This document shows, one piece after another, positions 1 through 12,189 of a stretch of 64,000 bases of DNA. Under the pieces are notes generated by a model. It saw nothing but the letters and a program-made list of their open reading frames with translations, was not told where the DNA came from and searched no databases. This stretch comes from Bromus sterilis. Its lineage: Eukaryota; Streptophyta; Magnoliopsida; Poales; Poaceae. The translations under genes were made by a program, and so were the position numbers. How positions within the stretch are numbered: position 1 is the first letter of the stretch; each line of letters opens with the position of its first letter. Location of the stretch: positions 174,719,501 through 174,783,500 of the forward strand of contig OX465601.1 of the NCBI GenBank assembly GCA_950022295.1, read 5' to 3'.

Positions 1-24
1 TGTGACATAGTTATTTCCCTACAG

Positions 25-2120
25 TTATGGCCTCCTTCGAGTATTAAAGATACAGGTTCCAGCCTCCACGCTAAACTGAAGGAAGTAGTAGTCCAGGTTA
101 GTCCTTCAAATCAGTTCTTGCAAGATCAAAACCACTTTTTCCTTGATTTTTTTTGCTTTGTTCGCATTTGTGCTAATAAATTCTTCTTTGGTGCAGTATT
201 ACATTACCTATGAACTACTACTCTTGCAGCTAATTATATTTACTGCAAGGTTATTTTTGTCCACTGTTTGACAAAGATTGCACTTTTCTAACATGTCGCA
301 GACTGGTCTGGAGAAGAATGTATTTGGGAATCATTTTGTGACAATGCCTAAAGCTGATGCCCGCACCCCCCCTGCATTTGCTTCAGACCCCCTTAAGCGT
401 ATATCGTCTTCTGGTGAATCTACTGGTGCAAACACGGCTAACTCTTCGAAAGATGCAACTTTATCATCAGCGGTACTCTCCCAGGAGGGTACATATCCTG
501 CTGGGATGTATTCTTCTGGGAGCCATGTGGAACCAGAAATAGTTGAAATAGATGGTCCTAGTCCCGTAACAACAAAGTTCCCAGAGCAGGAGCCCGGTTT
601 CATCAGAAGTCCAAGCCCACACGGGGTAAGTCATGACATGTCCTTGTGTATATGGTTAACGTTTGTCTGTCTTCTGTTTAACTTTTGCTTAAGCAGACGT
701 AGTAATCATATTCCTTCATTATGTAGCCTGGTGCCACGACAAGAAAAGGTGCTAACTATGTTGAGAGACAAAATTCAGAGATGTCTTATTATGCTGATGA
801 TGAAGATGCAAACCGCAAAAAGTATGCTAAAAGGGGTAAGAATGTCGTTATAAAAAATCTATTTTCTGCATTCGTCTTTATGTCAGGTCCTTTGCGTATT
901 TAGTTATACCGACCTTTTGCCATAAGATTATTTGAATTTTTTTAAATAGTCGAGGGGACATTTCTGTCTCCTCAAATTAATTGCCAAACACTAGTCATAT
1001 TTCCAGTCACCCGCAAAATAATTACTATCTTATTGTATCTCAGTTTGATGTGTTAACCTAGTCCTCTACCGCCCTTCTCTCACAATACACCTCTAATCCC
1101 GCGGTTGTGATACATCTAACATGAAATATACATGTGGATGCTGGAAATGCGTTAAGACTATTTATATTGGTTCATATATAACTAGTCAATTTGAGGTGGA
1201 ACATTTATTTGAAAAGGATGGTAGTGCTTGCTTCTTATGAAGCTTCAGTTTACAGGTACATACCGTCACAAATTTTTAAGGATGCTGCTACCTTTTTGGT
1301 CTAGTGCACTGCCAACATTACCAGTTACAGCACCCCCTAAAAAGGAAAATGATGCTCCAGAAGGCCGCTCACGACATCAGAGATCATCACGAATCGATCC
1401 CACAAAGATCTTACTTGCAATGGCAATCATGTAAGGTTTCTAACTTTGCAATTTGATTTTGTGTTCTGTAGAAATGTTGCACCATTTATTATAAGAGTGT
1501 TCGTTCATTCTGTATGATATCCATTTCTTGATTTTTTGTGTGTATAAATAAATAGATATGTCTGTTCCTTCATTCTGTTAGCTTGATCTGACATAACAAG
1601 CATTTTTGTACTCCCTCCGTCCTCAAAAGAGTGTACTTCCAACTTTTTTGGAGTCAAACTATTTTAAACTTTGACCGAGTTTACACAATAATATAACAAT
1701 ACTTGTGAAACCAAATGATTATATAATAAAAATATACTTCATAACGAATCTAATGATACTAATTTGGTGTTATAAATGTTGATGCATTTTTATATAATCA
1801 CAGTCAAAGTTTAAAAAGTTTGACTTTCGAACAAAGTTGGAAGTACACTCTTTTGAGGACGGAGGGAGTATGTCTTAGATGTGAGTCCTATAAAGCTAAT
1901 AGTCTGTCAACACAAACTTTAAGATGTGTTTCATTTCCTTATTTTAAATTTGCCTTTTAGTTTGTGTTAGATATGAGGATTTTCATTTTTCTCGATTAAT
2001 GAACTTGCTTTAATGTGCTGTTGTTAATGCAGGGCATGTATAGGAACGATGGGAATTCTCTACTACCGTTTGTCACAGCGCAGTCTTTCTGAAAACTTTG
2101 CTGATGATGAGGCTCGGTAG
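25..2120 (+). CDS. 3' part of an unidentified multi-exon plant gene, product with C-terminal hydrophobic anchor
   Basis: Five exons join in one open frame with GT-AG introns: 25-96, 302-625, 727-835, 1256-1430 and 2033-2120 (stop TAG 2118-2120). Intron phases 0, 0, 1 and 2 all agree, which strongly supports a real gene entering from the left edge. The joined tail is about 256 residues. It is Ser/Pro/Glu-rich and probably disordered, then basic (YRHKFLRMLLPFW), then carries a single hydrophobic stretch (ILLAMAIMACIGTMGILYY) about 20 residues before the end. That layout suggests a tail-anchored membrane protein facing the cytosol or nucleoplasm. I do not recognise the family and assign no function. 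The 5' part lies outside the window. Exon structure is fairly certain; the anchor role is inferred. Confidence 0.7.
1611..1868. mobile_element. Stowaway-type MITE in the last intron of the left-edge gene
   Basis: The element starts CTCCCTCCGTCCTC and ends with its complement GAGGACGGAGGGAG. The terminal inverted repeats continue inward for more than 30 bp (AAAAGAGTGTACTTCCAAC on the left). A TA dinucleotide flanks each side (1609-1610 and 1869-1870), the usual Tc1/Mariner-type target duplication. At 258 bp with an AT-rich core and no coding capacity it fits a Stowaway MITE. It lies between exons 4 and 5 of the host gene and disturbs neither splice site. Confidence 0.93.
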
Positions 2121-2529
2121 TACATACACTTGAAAATTTCAACTCTGCAGATTTTCTGGTACTACCTTGCTGCGGATTCAAGGGTTTTACCCTCCCTGTA
2201 TTATTTTGCATTTTCCCCTATTTGGGCCTTTTAGGGTGGTTGGGGATGGGAAGGTGGAGGTAGTGATTATAGTTACATAAGAGTTAATAGCAGACTGGTT
2301 TTAAATGCTGATTCATCTGTTATCTTACACCTGACGGGAATTGTTGAAGTTGTTTACATTTTTCTTGTTCCTTCAAAACTGCTATATATGCTACTTTGAT
2401 CGAGCCATCTGAAACACCGCTCTGTTATTTCTCCAGTATTTTTCACTTGTCATGACTCACGACGCTCTGGGAAATTGTAGGTGTCTTATGCCCAACATGT
2501 CAGTTTCTTTCTTTTTGGTTGCAAATGGA
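2121..2529 (+). other. 3' untranslated and downstream region of the left-edge gene
   Basis: No open frame or repeat signature is visible between the stop codon and the LINE. The DNA is T-rich, as expected for a plant 3' UTR and downstream flank. No clear single polyadenylation signal could be chosen. Confidence 0.4.
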
Positions 2530-3348
2530 CAACAACAACAACAACAAAGCCTGTGAGTCCCAAACAAGTTGGGGTAGACTAGAGCTGAAACTCAAAAGAT
2601 ATCGTAACCAAATCACGGTTCTGGCACGTGGATAGCTAACTTCCACGTACCCCTGTTTAGAGCTAGATCTTTGTTAATAGCCCAGTCCTTCAGATCTCTC
2701 TTCACGGACTCCTCCCAAGTCAAGTTTGGTCTCCCCCGACCTCTCTTGACATTATCAGCACACCTTAACCGCCCGATATGCACATACGCTTTAGAAGGCC
2801 TACGCTGGATATGCCCAAACCATCTCAGACGATGTTGGACAAGATTCTCTTTAATTGGTGTCACCCCAACTCTCTCCCGTATAACATCATTCCGGATCCG
2901 ATCCTTCCTTGTGTGGCCACATGCCCACCTCAACATGCGCATCTCTGCCACACCTAGTTGTTGGACATGTCGCCTTTTAGTTGGCCAACATTCAGTATCA
3001 TACAACATCGCAGGTCGAATCGCCGTTCTATAGAACTTGCCTTTTAGTTTTTGTGGCACTCTCTTATCACAGAGAACGTCAGAAGCTTGGCGCCACTTTA
3101 GCCATCCAACTTTGATTCGATGGCTAACGTCTTCATCAATATCACCATCCTTCTGCAGCATTGACCCCAAATATCGAAAGGTGTCCTTCTGAGGTACCAC
3201 TTGCCCCTCAAGGCTAACTTTCTCCTCTTCTTCATGGTTAGTAGTACTAAAACCGCACCTCATGTACTCAGTTTTAGTTCTACTAAGCCTAAAACCTTTC
3301 GATTCTAAAGTCTGTCTCCACAGCTCCAGCTTTCTATTAACCCCCGCC
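2530..3348 (-). mobile_element. 5'-truncated RTE-clade non-LTR retrotransposon (LINE)
   Basis: On the minus strand an open frame (2613 to about 3348) encodes the C-terminal part of an RTE-type reverse transcriptase. Visible segments are NRKLELWRQTLESKGFRLSR, the block FRYLGSMLQKDG, and the thumb-like region with MLRWACGHTRKDRIRN and LRWFGHIQRR. The element ends at 2530-2547 in a CAA repeat (TTG on its own strand), the short-repeat tail typical of RTE elements. The polymerase fingers, palm and upstream endonuclease are missing, so this is a dead 5'-truncated copy from incomplete target-primed reverse transcription. The frame stays open to 3374, but residues beyond about 3348 look like flank. 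No target duplication could be seen. Confidence 0.88.
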
Positions 3349-3889
3349 ATCTTCATCAACTCTCCTCCCCCCATGATGCTTCTTGAGTAGTTTCTCCTTG
3401 GACTACGGGTTCTTGGCAGTAGCTATGTGGTATTCTCTCCCCTATATCTTCAATACAAAGTTCTCATGAGCTATCTTACATGATTGAGATCCATATGATG
3501 TAATCGGTGTTGTGTTTGTTGGGATCCGATGAATTGTTACCTTGTTCAGTCCTAAGAGGTTTATGAATTATTGTTGCTGCAATTTGTTTTTCTTAATGCT
3601 TGTTACTAGTGCACGAGTAGGATGATCTCAGATCTGAGCACATTATGGTTGCATGATTATAATTGTTGTTCTAGATCTTATCTACGGTTGTATGCACCTA
3701 TTATAGTCTGGAACCGGCGATCCCAATGGTGACAGCTTGGGACACCAAAGGGGATGGGCTATAATTTGAGGATCACATGTGTTCATAGAGTGTTAATGCT
3801 TTGTTCCGGTGCTCTTTGACAGCCGCACCTTAATCTCCATAAGTTCCTTAAGTGGCCCCGTTCATAGCGGGATGGTAGGACAAAAGATG
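3349..3889 (+). repeat. Fragment of a dispersed Triticeae retroelement repeat
   Basis: Non-coding, T-rich sequence resembling from memory a very abundant Triticeae retroelement segment (landmarks TGTTGGGATCCGATGAATTG near 3518 and GGTAGGACAAAAGATG near 3874). It is cut on the left by the LINE and on the right at about 3890, where Gypsy element A begins at the shared pentamer TTGAG. The family name is uncertain. Confidence 0.45.
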
Positions 3890-6800
3890 TTGAGTTTTCC
3901 GGCGAGCACAGGGGTCGATGGTTGTCGTGCTTTGCATCCAGGGGTAGAGGAGAGTGCACTCTCGGGTTCCATGCCGGGGCTCGTCGGGATGTGACCGGAG
4001 TGCCAGGTGAGGCTCGTCTGAACCTGCCGCCATCGTCGGGTTCAGAGGAACAACACCTTCTTCAGTTTTGCGCAAAGTTCAGAGAGGGTGCTTGTCGCCT
4101 GGGCCGAGGAGAAGGAAGAAAGGCCATGGGCCTGGTCCAGCAATGGGCTCGACCCTTTTTCTTTTTTTTTTTGAATTTATTTGTCTCTGTCAGCTTAGGC
4201 CTGTGCGCCTGGGCCAGAGACAGATGAATTGGGCCTTTGCCCGAGACCAGCCCAGTTGGCCCATGTCTCTTTTTCTTTTCTTTTTATTTCTTTTTTCTGT
4301 TTAAATTCAAATTGGAATTTGATTTCAAATTCAAATCTGTTTTTGAACTTGCATCTCATTTAGGGGCATCCCATATATGAAATTGGGGTGGGGCAGTTTT
4401 ACCCACTGAACACAGTGGTGATGACCATTTTGCATTTTGTCCCCTTCAATATTTGTGATGGTGGCAAATATGCAAATAGGCCTCTCATTTCTTTTGTTTT
4501 TGCCAAATGCTTCCCAAATTCAAATATGGCCATGTCATATATGACTTTGGGGTAGTTTTCCCAAGGAACAACATGGTGATATTGGTTTTGCCAATTGAGC
4601 CTTTTCCAAGATGCAAGTAGTGCAACTTTGCACTCAGACCCTTGAATTCATTTGAATTTGCTACTGTGTCCTGCAAATTCAAACGGGGCCATACCTTAGA
4701 TGGTTTTGGGGTAGGAAAATGCAGGGATTCCAATGTTGATGTCCATGTGATGTTTTGTGCAACTCAAGTGGACATGGTGTGACACACCTAACCATATCAA
4801 ACATGCCTTTCCTGTCTTGCCTTCTTCCAACTTCAGTGCATGTTGGATCTTGTTCATCTGGTCTTTCCAAGTTTCTTTTCATGTCATCTTCAATCCTTGC
4901 ATCATCAAACCAGCGCCCAGCATATTGTCATATGCAATGTGGCTGGGTTCTATCCTTTGTTGCATCTTCCCGGTGTCAATTTCACCGACACTACTCCGTC
5001 TCCGGAATCGATGTTTTACTTTCACGTTGTTTTAATTTTTGTTAATTGCTTTGATGTTCATGTCATAATGCCATGTTACTTGCACCTAATATAAGGCTAA
5101 GCCCAAAGCCAACTAAATGTAAATAATTGTATATGAAGTTGATGACGTGTCGTCATCACCTTCATTTAAACTGACTAGATAGGGTCATGCCATATGTATT
5201 AAACCTGAACATGCCATCCTTGCCTGTGCATTTCATCCATTGATTACTCGTGTGCTTTCCTTGCCGGTACCTTACGTTAGCACATGAGACCGCCGTGGAG
5301 ACTTTCGTGGAGATTTCCGACACCGAGCACGAGGATACCGTGGGTGCAGCTTCGACTACCTTTCCAGGCAAGGGGGATATCCATAACATTACCTTATAGC
5401 TTTCCGCTTACCTTGCTTAGTTGTAGCCTAGAACGTTGTTGTTTGATCCTATCCATCTTGCTATGCCATGTTTCAAACCCATACAACCATGATCCCCACA
5501 TCCCAGCAAACCACTGTATTGCTAAGTTACCGCTGCTCAGCCATTGCTTAGTATGAGTAGGAAAACGTGTTGCTACCCTATGCTATGGTTGGAATATCAT
5601 GTTATAACAGAAGTTGGTTGATATTTATTATTAAAATTGATGTTAATTTATATTCGACGAAAGGTGGAAGGTTGGGCTATACCCGTCCGGTGCTTTGTTC
5701 CATTTGAGTCACCTAGGACCCGAGTTCCGGGTATTGTGTTTCTTGACGAGCGTGCCTAATCGTGTGTGGGGTTCTATGGGCCCCCCTTGTCTTACCTACC
5801 TAGGCTCGTACATTCTAGTGGTGGCCCGAGCTGATTTACATTTGCAACGTGTGTGTGCTGGTTGGATCCCCAGTTGTTTCCAAACCAACCAGGGCCAGGA
5901 GGACATAGTTTCTTGGCTGGCCCAACCTGACCGGCTGAGGACCCGGTCTCATATGAGAACTAACCGGCTATCCAAACCTGAGTTATACGGTAGAGACCGA
6001 TTCGAGAGCGTGGCCAACTTTTGAGTTGGGTGTCGACTCACCGGGGGCCACCCGGAGTGTGCGTTGTTAGCTAGAGGGACTCTGACGTTCCGGAGTTTCA
6101 GGCGCTTACACAGCCAAGTGGAAACCGGGCGTACATGCGACGTCTATAATGGACAGTTGGTACACCCCTGCAGGGTAAATCTTTTCGAAAAGCCGTGTCC
6201 GCGGTTATGGACGACTTGAGACCTACTCCTTGTTCATAGAATAACATCAAACTTAATCATGTTTAAAACTTGACAACCGCGTGAGTGCCTTAGTTGCCTT
6301 TCTCCGTCCCGAGGGACCGAGGGAGGAACAAGGTTGTGTTATGCTTGCTGTAGGTAGGTGGATAGCAGACTTACGACACGATGTCAACGTGACTTCTTGG
6401 TTCTCATCTATATTCTGATAGAACGAGTAGCCACCATATATGCTAGTGCGGCTGCAACCTTTGCCTGTACCTTACCTTTCACAGCTGTCAGTTATAACGT
6501 AATGCTATGATCTCACCCCTGCTTTTATTTTCCGCATTTACTGTTTTGCCTGATCGGCCGCTGCAGTGGACTAATTCCTTGACCCGAGCACAGGGCGGTA
6601 CTTCGTGGAGGTGCCCCTGGAGGACGACGACGACGAGGACTTCGCTCAGTAGATCCTTATAGTTGGGTGTAGACGATCCGTGGGTGGGTCTTTCATGTGT
6701 AGCCTTCTCTAGGGAAATTTGGGTCTTGACCGTACTCGGTCGTGCTTGCTTCCGCATGTTGAATGTTGCTATGTTGAGTCGATGACTCCTAATATTGATG

Positions 6801-6998
6801 TAATAATAACAGTGGCGTTGTATGCCCTGAGTTATATATTTATGCTTTAGCTTAAGTTCTGTTCTTTATATCTGTTGTCGAGAATCCGGCAGCGACACGA
6901 GTGCGAGTGTCGTGCGTCGGTGGTCTTTTATGTGCTACTAACTCCGGTCAGACGCGAAAGCGACTAACTAGAGTTAGTACCACATCGGGGGCTTTACA
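3890..6998 (+). repeat. 5' LTR of element A, missing its 5' kilobase
   Basis: This segment aligns with 24629-28098, the only large gap being the Helitron at 25213-25588. It ends GGGGGCTTTACA directly before the primer-binding site, and the 3' copy ends at the same bases at 28098. The expected start TGTAACAGCC, seen in the 3' LTR at 13860 and 16171, is absent because the copy is cut at 3890. The complete LTR must therefore exceed about 4.1 kb, unusually long for Gypsy elements. No protein-coding gene is supported inside it. Confidence 0.88.
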
Positions 6999-7001
6999 AC
7001 T

Positions 7002-7013
7002 TGGTATCAGAGC
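7002..7013 (+). other. Primer-binding site of element A (initiator tRNA-Met type)
   Basis: TGGTATCAGAGC lies 3 bp after the LTR end TTACA. This is the standard plant primer-binding sequence complementary to the 3' end of initiator tRNA-Met, where minus-strand DNA synthesis starts. The identical site occurs in every copy of element B. Confidence 0.92.
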
Positions 7014-7688
7014 AGGAATGACTGTAGGACCCTTTACTGGCCGAATTCGAGTCTAGAAAGTATTTTGCTAGTTACTAGAAAAAAAATTCGGAGAGTAGGA
7101 CCTCTTTCTGTTTTCTTCTTATCCCACCCTCCCACCCATTTTTCCGTGAGGAAGTGCAACGGTGTTTGTCTCTGCAACTTATCCCCTTCAAAACCAATCT
7201 AGGTTCTCGTTTACATGGGGCTCCGAGTCTTCTATAACTCTTTGCTAGCGACGAGATGTGTTGGCATACATTGAGACCACTGAGCCGCCACTTGGGGTTG
7301 ACTGCTCTACCTCGCTTACGGCGCACCCCAGGTGAAACGTCCATACATGATTGGCGGGCATCCTATGGTAATGTGGATGTGGTGTCTTTCCCCTATGGAC
7401 GACCGTCATGGGGGCCGCTCAGGGCAGATGTCTCAATGTTCAGGTTTCCAACCACTCGTATATATATTGCTTGTGTGCTTGCTAGCAGACTGTTATATTT
7501 GGTTCGGGTGTTCTCGGGTCTGGGGTTTCTTGTAGCACCTAGATCATCGACTTTCCGGGTTGTCCTTGGTGGTTTTTCAGCTTCAACTTCTTCATACCTC
7601 GTGAAGAAGTTTTTGTTTAAACATTGCTTCAATTCTTGTGGTTTTGTCAATTGCCGCACGCTTACTCTAATCTATCCTCTTCTACAGG
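7014..7688 (+). other. Untranslated leader of element A
   Basis: No convincing gene. The first 120 bp resemble the leader of element B (ACTGGCCGAATTCGAGTCTAGA here, CTGGTCGAAGTCGAGTCTAGA there, then a shared GGAGAGTAGGA). This suggests a shared packaging or dimerisation region. Longer open frames here are not gag-like. Confidence 0.5.
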
Positions 7689-8705
7689 ATGGTGAGAGCA
7701 AGCATGCCGCCGCCAGAGAACCCAATGCTGGGAGAGGCCTTGGCTGCGGTTGCCCAGGGTACGGCTGCGATCATGCAGCTGTTGCAGAACCAGGGTGGCC
7801 AGAGGGGTGATCGTCCACAACATACCACCCTTCACCAGTTCCTGGCTATCAGCCCTCCCAGATTCGCCGAAGCTCGAGACCCGCTGGAGGTGGATGATTG
7901 GCTGGCTGAGCTAAAGAAGCACTTCACAGCTAACTCAGTCAGGCCAGAGGACTACGTCACGTTCGCGTCTTATTAGCTCCAGGGTGCCACAGGGAGTTGG
8001 TACTCGACCTACAAGGAGAAAAAGGGCGATGCTGCGATCACTTGGGATGACTTCGTGAAGGACTTCAGAGTAGCTCATATTCCCAGTGGACTGATTGAGA
8101 GGAAGCGCGAGGAGTTCTTGGCTCTGAGGCAGGGTGACAGGTCCGTGCAGGAGTATAACCTGGCCTTCGTCAGGCTTGCCAGGTATGCTCCAGAGGAGGT
8201 ATCCACAGAGGCCAAGCGCATTGCCAGGTTCCGCGGTGGTCTTTCCACGGATATCAAGTATGCGCTCACCTTGTCCATCCCGCGCCTGTTCTCAGAGTTC
8301 GTTGATCAGGCCATCAGGCAGGAGTCAGCAGAGGCAGAGCGTTCCGCAGACAAGAGGAAGCAGAGAGAGTAAAACTCAGCAGTGATGGTGCACAAGAAGG
8401 CCAAGTCCTGGGTTCCAGAGCCACATCCACAGAGGAAGCAGTTCATGCTGAGGGGGGCAGTTGTCCGCACCTTTTCCCGCCCTCCCGTCCCAGTGCAGCA
8501 GGGCCCTAGCTCTACTCCACCCTTCGCGAGACCACCTGCACCTCAGGGTCAGCCCAGGCCAGAGATTATCTACTTCAAGTGCCGCAAGCCGTGGCACAAG
8601 TCTCCGATGTGCACCGACCCCCGTTTCGCTCAGCTGCCTCCTCCTCCACCTCGCTCTACACCGAGCAATGTGATGGTGAGGGCCCAGCCACGAGAGCTCG
8701 AGTGA
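7689..8705 (+). pseudogene. gag of element A, interrupted by two stop codons
   Basis: One frame from ATG 7689 encodes a plant Gypsy gag with in-frame stops at 7974-7976 (TAG) and 8370-8372 (TAA), then continues to 8705. The retrotransposon gag core is recognisable (DDWLAELKKHF, ITWDDFVKDF, FLALRQGDRSVQEYNLAFVR). A zinc knuckle follows near 8568-8612, reading YFKCRKPWHKSPMC. The first cysteine of the normal C-x2-C-x4-H-x4-C pattern is replaced by tyrosine, so the nucleic-acid-binding knuckle is probably defective. Gag would form the virus-like particle. The start was chosen because residues from there match the family's usual N-terminus. Confidence 0.85.
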
Positions 8706-9932
8706 ACAATGTGACGTTGATAGATGCTCAGCAGTCGTCAGAGATCGTTCTTGGTAGGTTTCTTGTGTGTTCAGTTCCCGCGACAGTTTTGTTCGATTCC
8801 GGAGCTTCCCATTCCTTCATATCTGATGCCTTTGCCAGTTCACTTGACCTTCCAAGAGAGAGGTTGCCAGTACCTCTAGCAATTTCTTCTCCAGGATCGA
8901 GGATGCAGTCCGCGGGCAGTATCCCAGATGTGGAGATTTGTATCCAGGGTGTTATCTTTTCAGCACCACTGGTTGTCTTGCCTCGTTCCAACATTGATGT
9001 CATTTTGGGCATGGATTGGCTTGTCAAGCACACCAAGATTGATTGCCCCTCCAAGACCGTGTTGCTGACACATGACTCAGGAGCAGAGGTTTGGTATACG
9101 TGTGGCTCGATAATAGGATCAGCACAGTTGTACGCTCTGAGCATCGGGGTGGCTCCTTTGATTGAGGAGGCCAGGGTTGTCTGCGAGTTTCCAGATGTTT
9201 TTCCAGAGGAGTTGCCAGGTATCCCACCCGTTTGGGCTATTGAGTTCGTGATTGAGTTAGATCCTGGTACACAGCCGATATCTCGGCATCCTTACAAGAT
9301 GTGTCCGGAGGAGTTAGTTGAGCTCAAGAAGCAGCTAGTCCAGTTGGAGAAGGATGGGTTCATTCGTGCGAGCACTTCACCTTGGGGTGCCCCATGCCTC
9401 TTTGTGAAGAAGAAAGATGGTACTAGCCGGTTGGTCCAGGACTACCGGGGCATCAATAAGAAGACCATCAAGAACAAGTACCCGCTGCCCCGCATCAATG
9501 ATTTGTTTGAGCAGTTGAATGGGGCAAGGGTTTTCTCCAAGCTTGATTTGAAGATGGGGTATCATCAGATACATGTTCGTGAGGAGGACATTCCCAAGAC
9601 AGCTTTCAGCACACGTTATGGACTGTACGAGTTCACAGTCATGACGTTTGGTTTCTCAAACGCTCCTCCGACATTCATGAGGGCCATGAACTATCTGTTC
9701 CAAGAGTGGCTTGATGTCTTTGTACTCCTCTACCTCAACGACATCCTTGTGTATTCCAAGTCAGAGGCTGAACATGAGGAGCATCTCAGGTTGGTGCTGC
9801 AGAAGTTGAGAGAGCACCAGTTCTATGCCAAGTTCTCCAAGTGTGAGTTTTGGCTCGACAAGGTCAATTTTCTCGGCCATGTCACCTCAGCTGAGGGCAT
9901 TCGGTTGATCCAGACAGAGTCCGTGCGATTCA
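8700..9932 (+). pseudogene. Protease and reverse transcriptase region of element A pol
   Basis: This frame differs from gag, so a frameshift lies at about 8580-8700. The protease has its aspartic-acid motif as LFDSGASHSFIS with the later block ILGMDWL. The reverse transcriptase follows with YRGINKKTIKNKYPLPRI, SKLDLKMGYHQI and FGFSNAPPTFMRAMN. The catalytic YxDD box reads YLND: one of the two paired metal-binding aspartates is asparagine, which should abolish polymerase activity. A second frameshift near 9905-9932, just after the block FLGHVTSAEGI, moves the reading into the RNase H frame. Confidence 0.9.
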
Positions 9933-11988
9933 GGAGTGGAGTCCGCCGAAGAATGTGAAGCAGCTGCGGAGTTTTCTCGGCCTCGCTAGCTATTGCAGGA
10001 GGTTTGTCGAGAATTTCTCCAAGATAGCAAAGCCGATGACAGAGCTGTTGTGCAAGGGCAAGAGGTACACTTGGTCACCGGCTTGTCAGGCAGCCTTTGA
10101 GGAGTTGAAGCGCAGGTTGACCACAACTCCGATCCTTACACCGCCAGATGAGTCACAACCGTTTCAGGTCTTTTGTGACGCCTCGTTGAATGGTCTTGGT
10201 GGAGTTCTGATGCAAGGCAAGAACATTGTGGCGTATACCTCTCGACAGTTGAAGCAGGCTGAGAGGAATTATCCGACCCACGATTTGGAGCTGGCTGCAG
10301 TGATACATGCTCTAGTGACTTGGCGACACCTCCTCTTAGGGAGGAAGGTGGATGTATTCACCGATCACAAAAGTCTCAAGTATTTGTTCACTCAGCCTAA
10401 TCTGAACTTGAGGCAAAGAAGATGGCTTGAGACCATTACTGAGTATTCAGTTGATATTCAGTACACGCCTGGGAAGGCAAATGTCATAGCCGATGCGTTG
10501 AGCCACAAGGGCGATTGCAACAATATCCAGGTGCAGGAGGTTCACCCTGATTTGTGTGAGAAGTTCCGCAAGCTCAATCTCGAGCTGGTTCCAGCAGGCT
10601 ACCTCAACAGCCTTGTGGTAGAGCCCACTATCCATGAGAGGATCCGTGAAGCTCAGGCTGGCAGTTCGATGATTCAGAAGGTCAAGCAGGGCATTGATGC
10701 CTCAATCCCCAAATACGGCTTCTTTTCAGTGCATAGTGACGGCACCGTGATGTTTGAGGACAGAGCTGTTGTTCCGAAGGAGGGATATCTCAGAGAGGTC
10801 ATCATGAAGGAGGCCCATGATTCCAAGCTGTCTATCCACCCCAGTAGCACCAAGATGTATCAGGACCTCAAGCAAAGCTTTTGGTGGACTCGTATGAAGC
10901 GGGATGTTGCCCGGTTTGTATCTCAGTGTGATGTGTGCAGGAGGGTGAAGGCATAGCACCAGAAGCCTGCAGGGCTACTTCAGCCACTTGAGGTTCCGGA
11001 GTGGAAGTGGGATCACATTGAGATGGACTTTGTCACCGGGTTTCCGAGATCGCAGAAGGGAAACAATGCAGTCTTTGTTGTCATTGATAACTTGTCCAAA
11101 GTGGACCATTTCTTTGCAGTGAAAGACTCCATTTCAGTAGCTCAGTTGGCAGATTTGTATACCGCACGAGTGGTGTCTTTGCACGGCATTCCCAAGAAGA
11201 CCAACTCTGATAGAGGCAGTCTGTTCACCTCCAAGTTTTGGCAGGCTTTTCAGAAGGCGATTGGTACGATAGTGGTGTTCAGTACCGCGTATCACCCTCA
11301 GACCAGTGGGCAGGTTGAGCGTTTGAATCAGATTCTCGAGGACATGTTGCGAGCTTGTGTCATCTCTTTTGGCATGAAGTGGGAAGAGTGTTTTCCCTAT
11401 GCTGAGTTTTCTTACAACAACAGCTATCAGGCAAGTTTGCAGGCAGCTCCCTTTGAGGCCTTGTATGGCCGGAAGTGCAGGATACCTTTGAACTGGTTCG
11501 AGACAGGTGAGAGGCAGTTGTTCGGTCCAGATGTGATCCAGGAGGCAGAAGACAAGGTGAGGGTCATCAAGGAGCATCTCAAGGCAGCACAGTCTAGGCA
11601 GAAGGCCTATTATGACAAAAGGCACCGTGGTGTTGCTTTCCAAGTTGGTGAGTGGGCATACCTCAAATTGTCTCCGTTGCGGGGCACTCACCGCTTTGGC
11701 ATCAAAGGCAAGTTGGCTCCCAGGTTCGTTGGACCGTTCCGCATCGTTGAGACTCGGGGACCTCTCGCGTTCCGCCTTGAGCTTCCCGACAGCTGGTCCA
11801 TGGTGCATGATGTGTTCCACGTGTCCCAGTTAAAGCAGTGCTTCAAGCAGCCAGAGCAGGCCGTTGACTTGGGCGAGATCCAGCTGAGTGCGGACCTTTC
11901 CTACTCAGAGCGTCCAGTTCGTGTTCTTGAGACTTCCGAGTGCAAGACGCGCAACAAGGCCGTCAAGTTCATGAAGGTGCAGTGGGCA
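9933..11988 (+). pseudogene. RNase H and integrase region of element A pol
   Basis: RNase H is visible with FCDASLNGLGGVLM, DLELAAVIHAL, FTDHKSLKYLF and ADALSHKG, carrying the expected acidic residues. The integrase follows: part of the HHCC zinc region (SQCDVCRRVKA), an in-frame TAG at 10954-10956, then the catalytic core with MDFVTGFP, SDRGSLFTSKFW and SGQVERLNQILEDM (D, D and E present). The C-terminal block VHDVFHVSQLKQC precedes a chromodomain-like tail that the hAT element interrupts at 11989. Integrase would insert the cDNA into the host genome; this copy is not translatable. Confidence 0.9.
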
Positions 11989-12189
11989 TCAGGCTGGCAA
12001 TGGGGATTACCCAGCCGGGTATTTCCCTCCCATCCCCATGCCCGTGACACCATTTCAGTTTCATCCCCATCCCCACCCCCGTTCACGGGGAAAGAAAATT
12101 TCCCATCCCCATCCCCATCAGGTTAACTTCCCCACCGGGTACCCCATGGGGAAAGTAATGAACATCATTTCAACAAAAAACAAACTTCA

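Noticed and set aside
2529..2547. CAA microsatellite as an independent repeat
   Set aside because: It is the natural 3' tail of the RTE LINE.
3848..4304. Several 60-100-codon frames at the left of the A LTR
   Set aside because: Short, overlapping, unconserved against the second LTR copy at 24630, and with no domain.
7002..7013. tRNA-like match
   Set aside because: It is the retrotransposon primer-binding site, only 12 bases, not a tRNA gene. No tRNA or rRNA gene was seen in the window.
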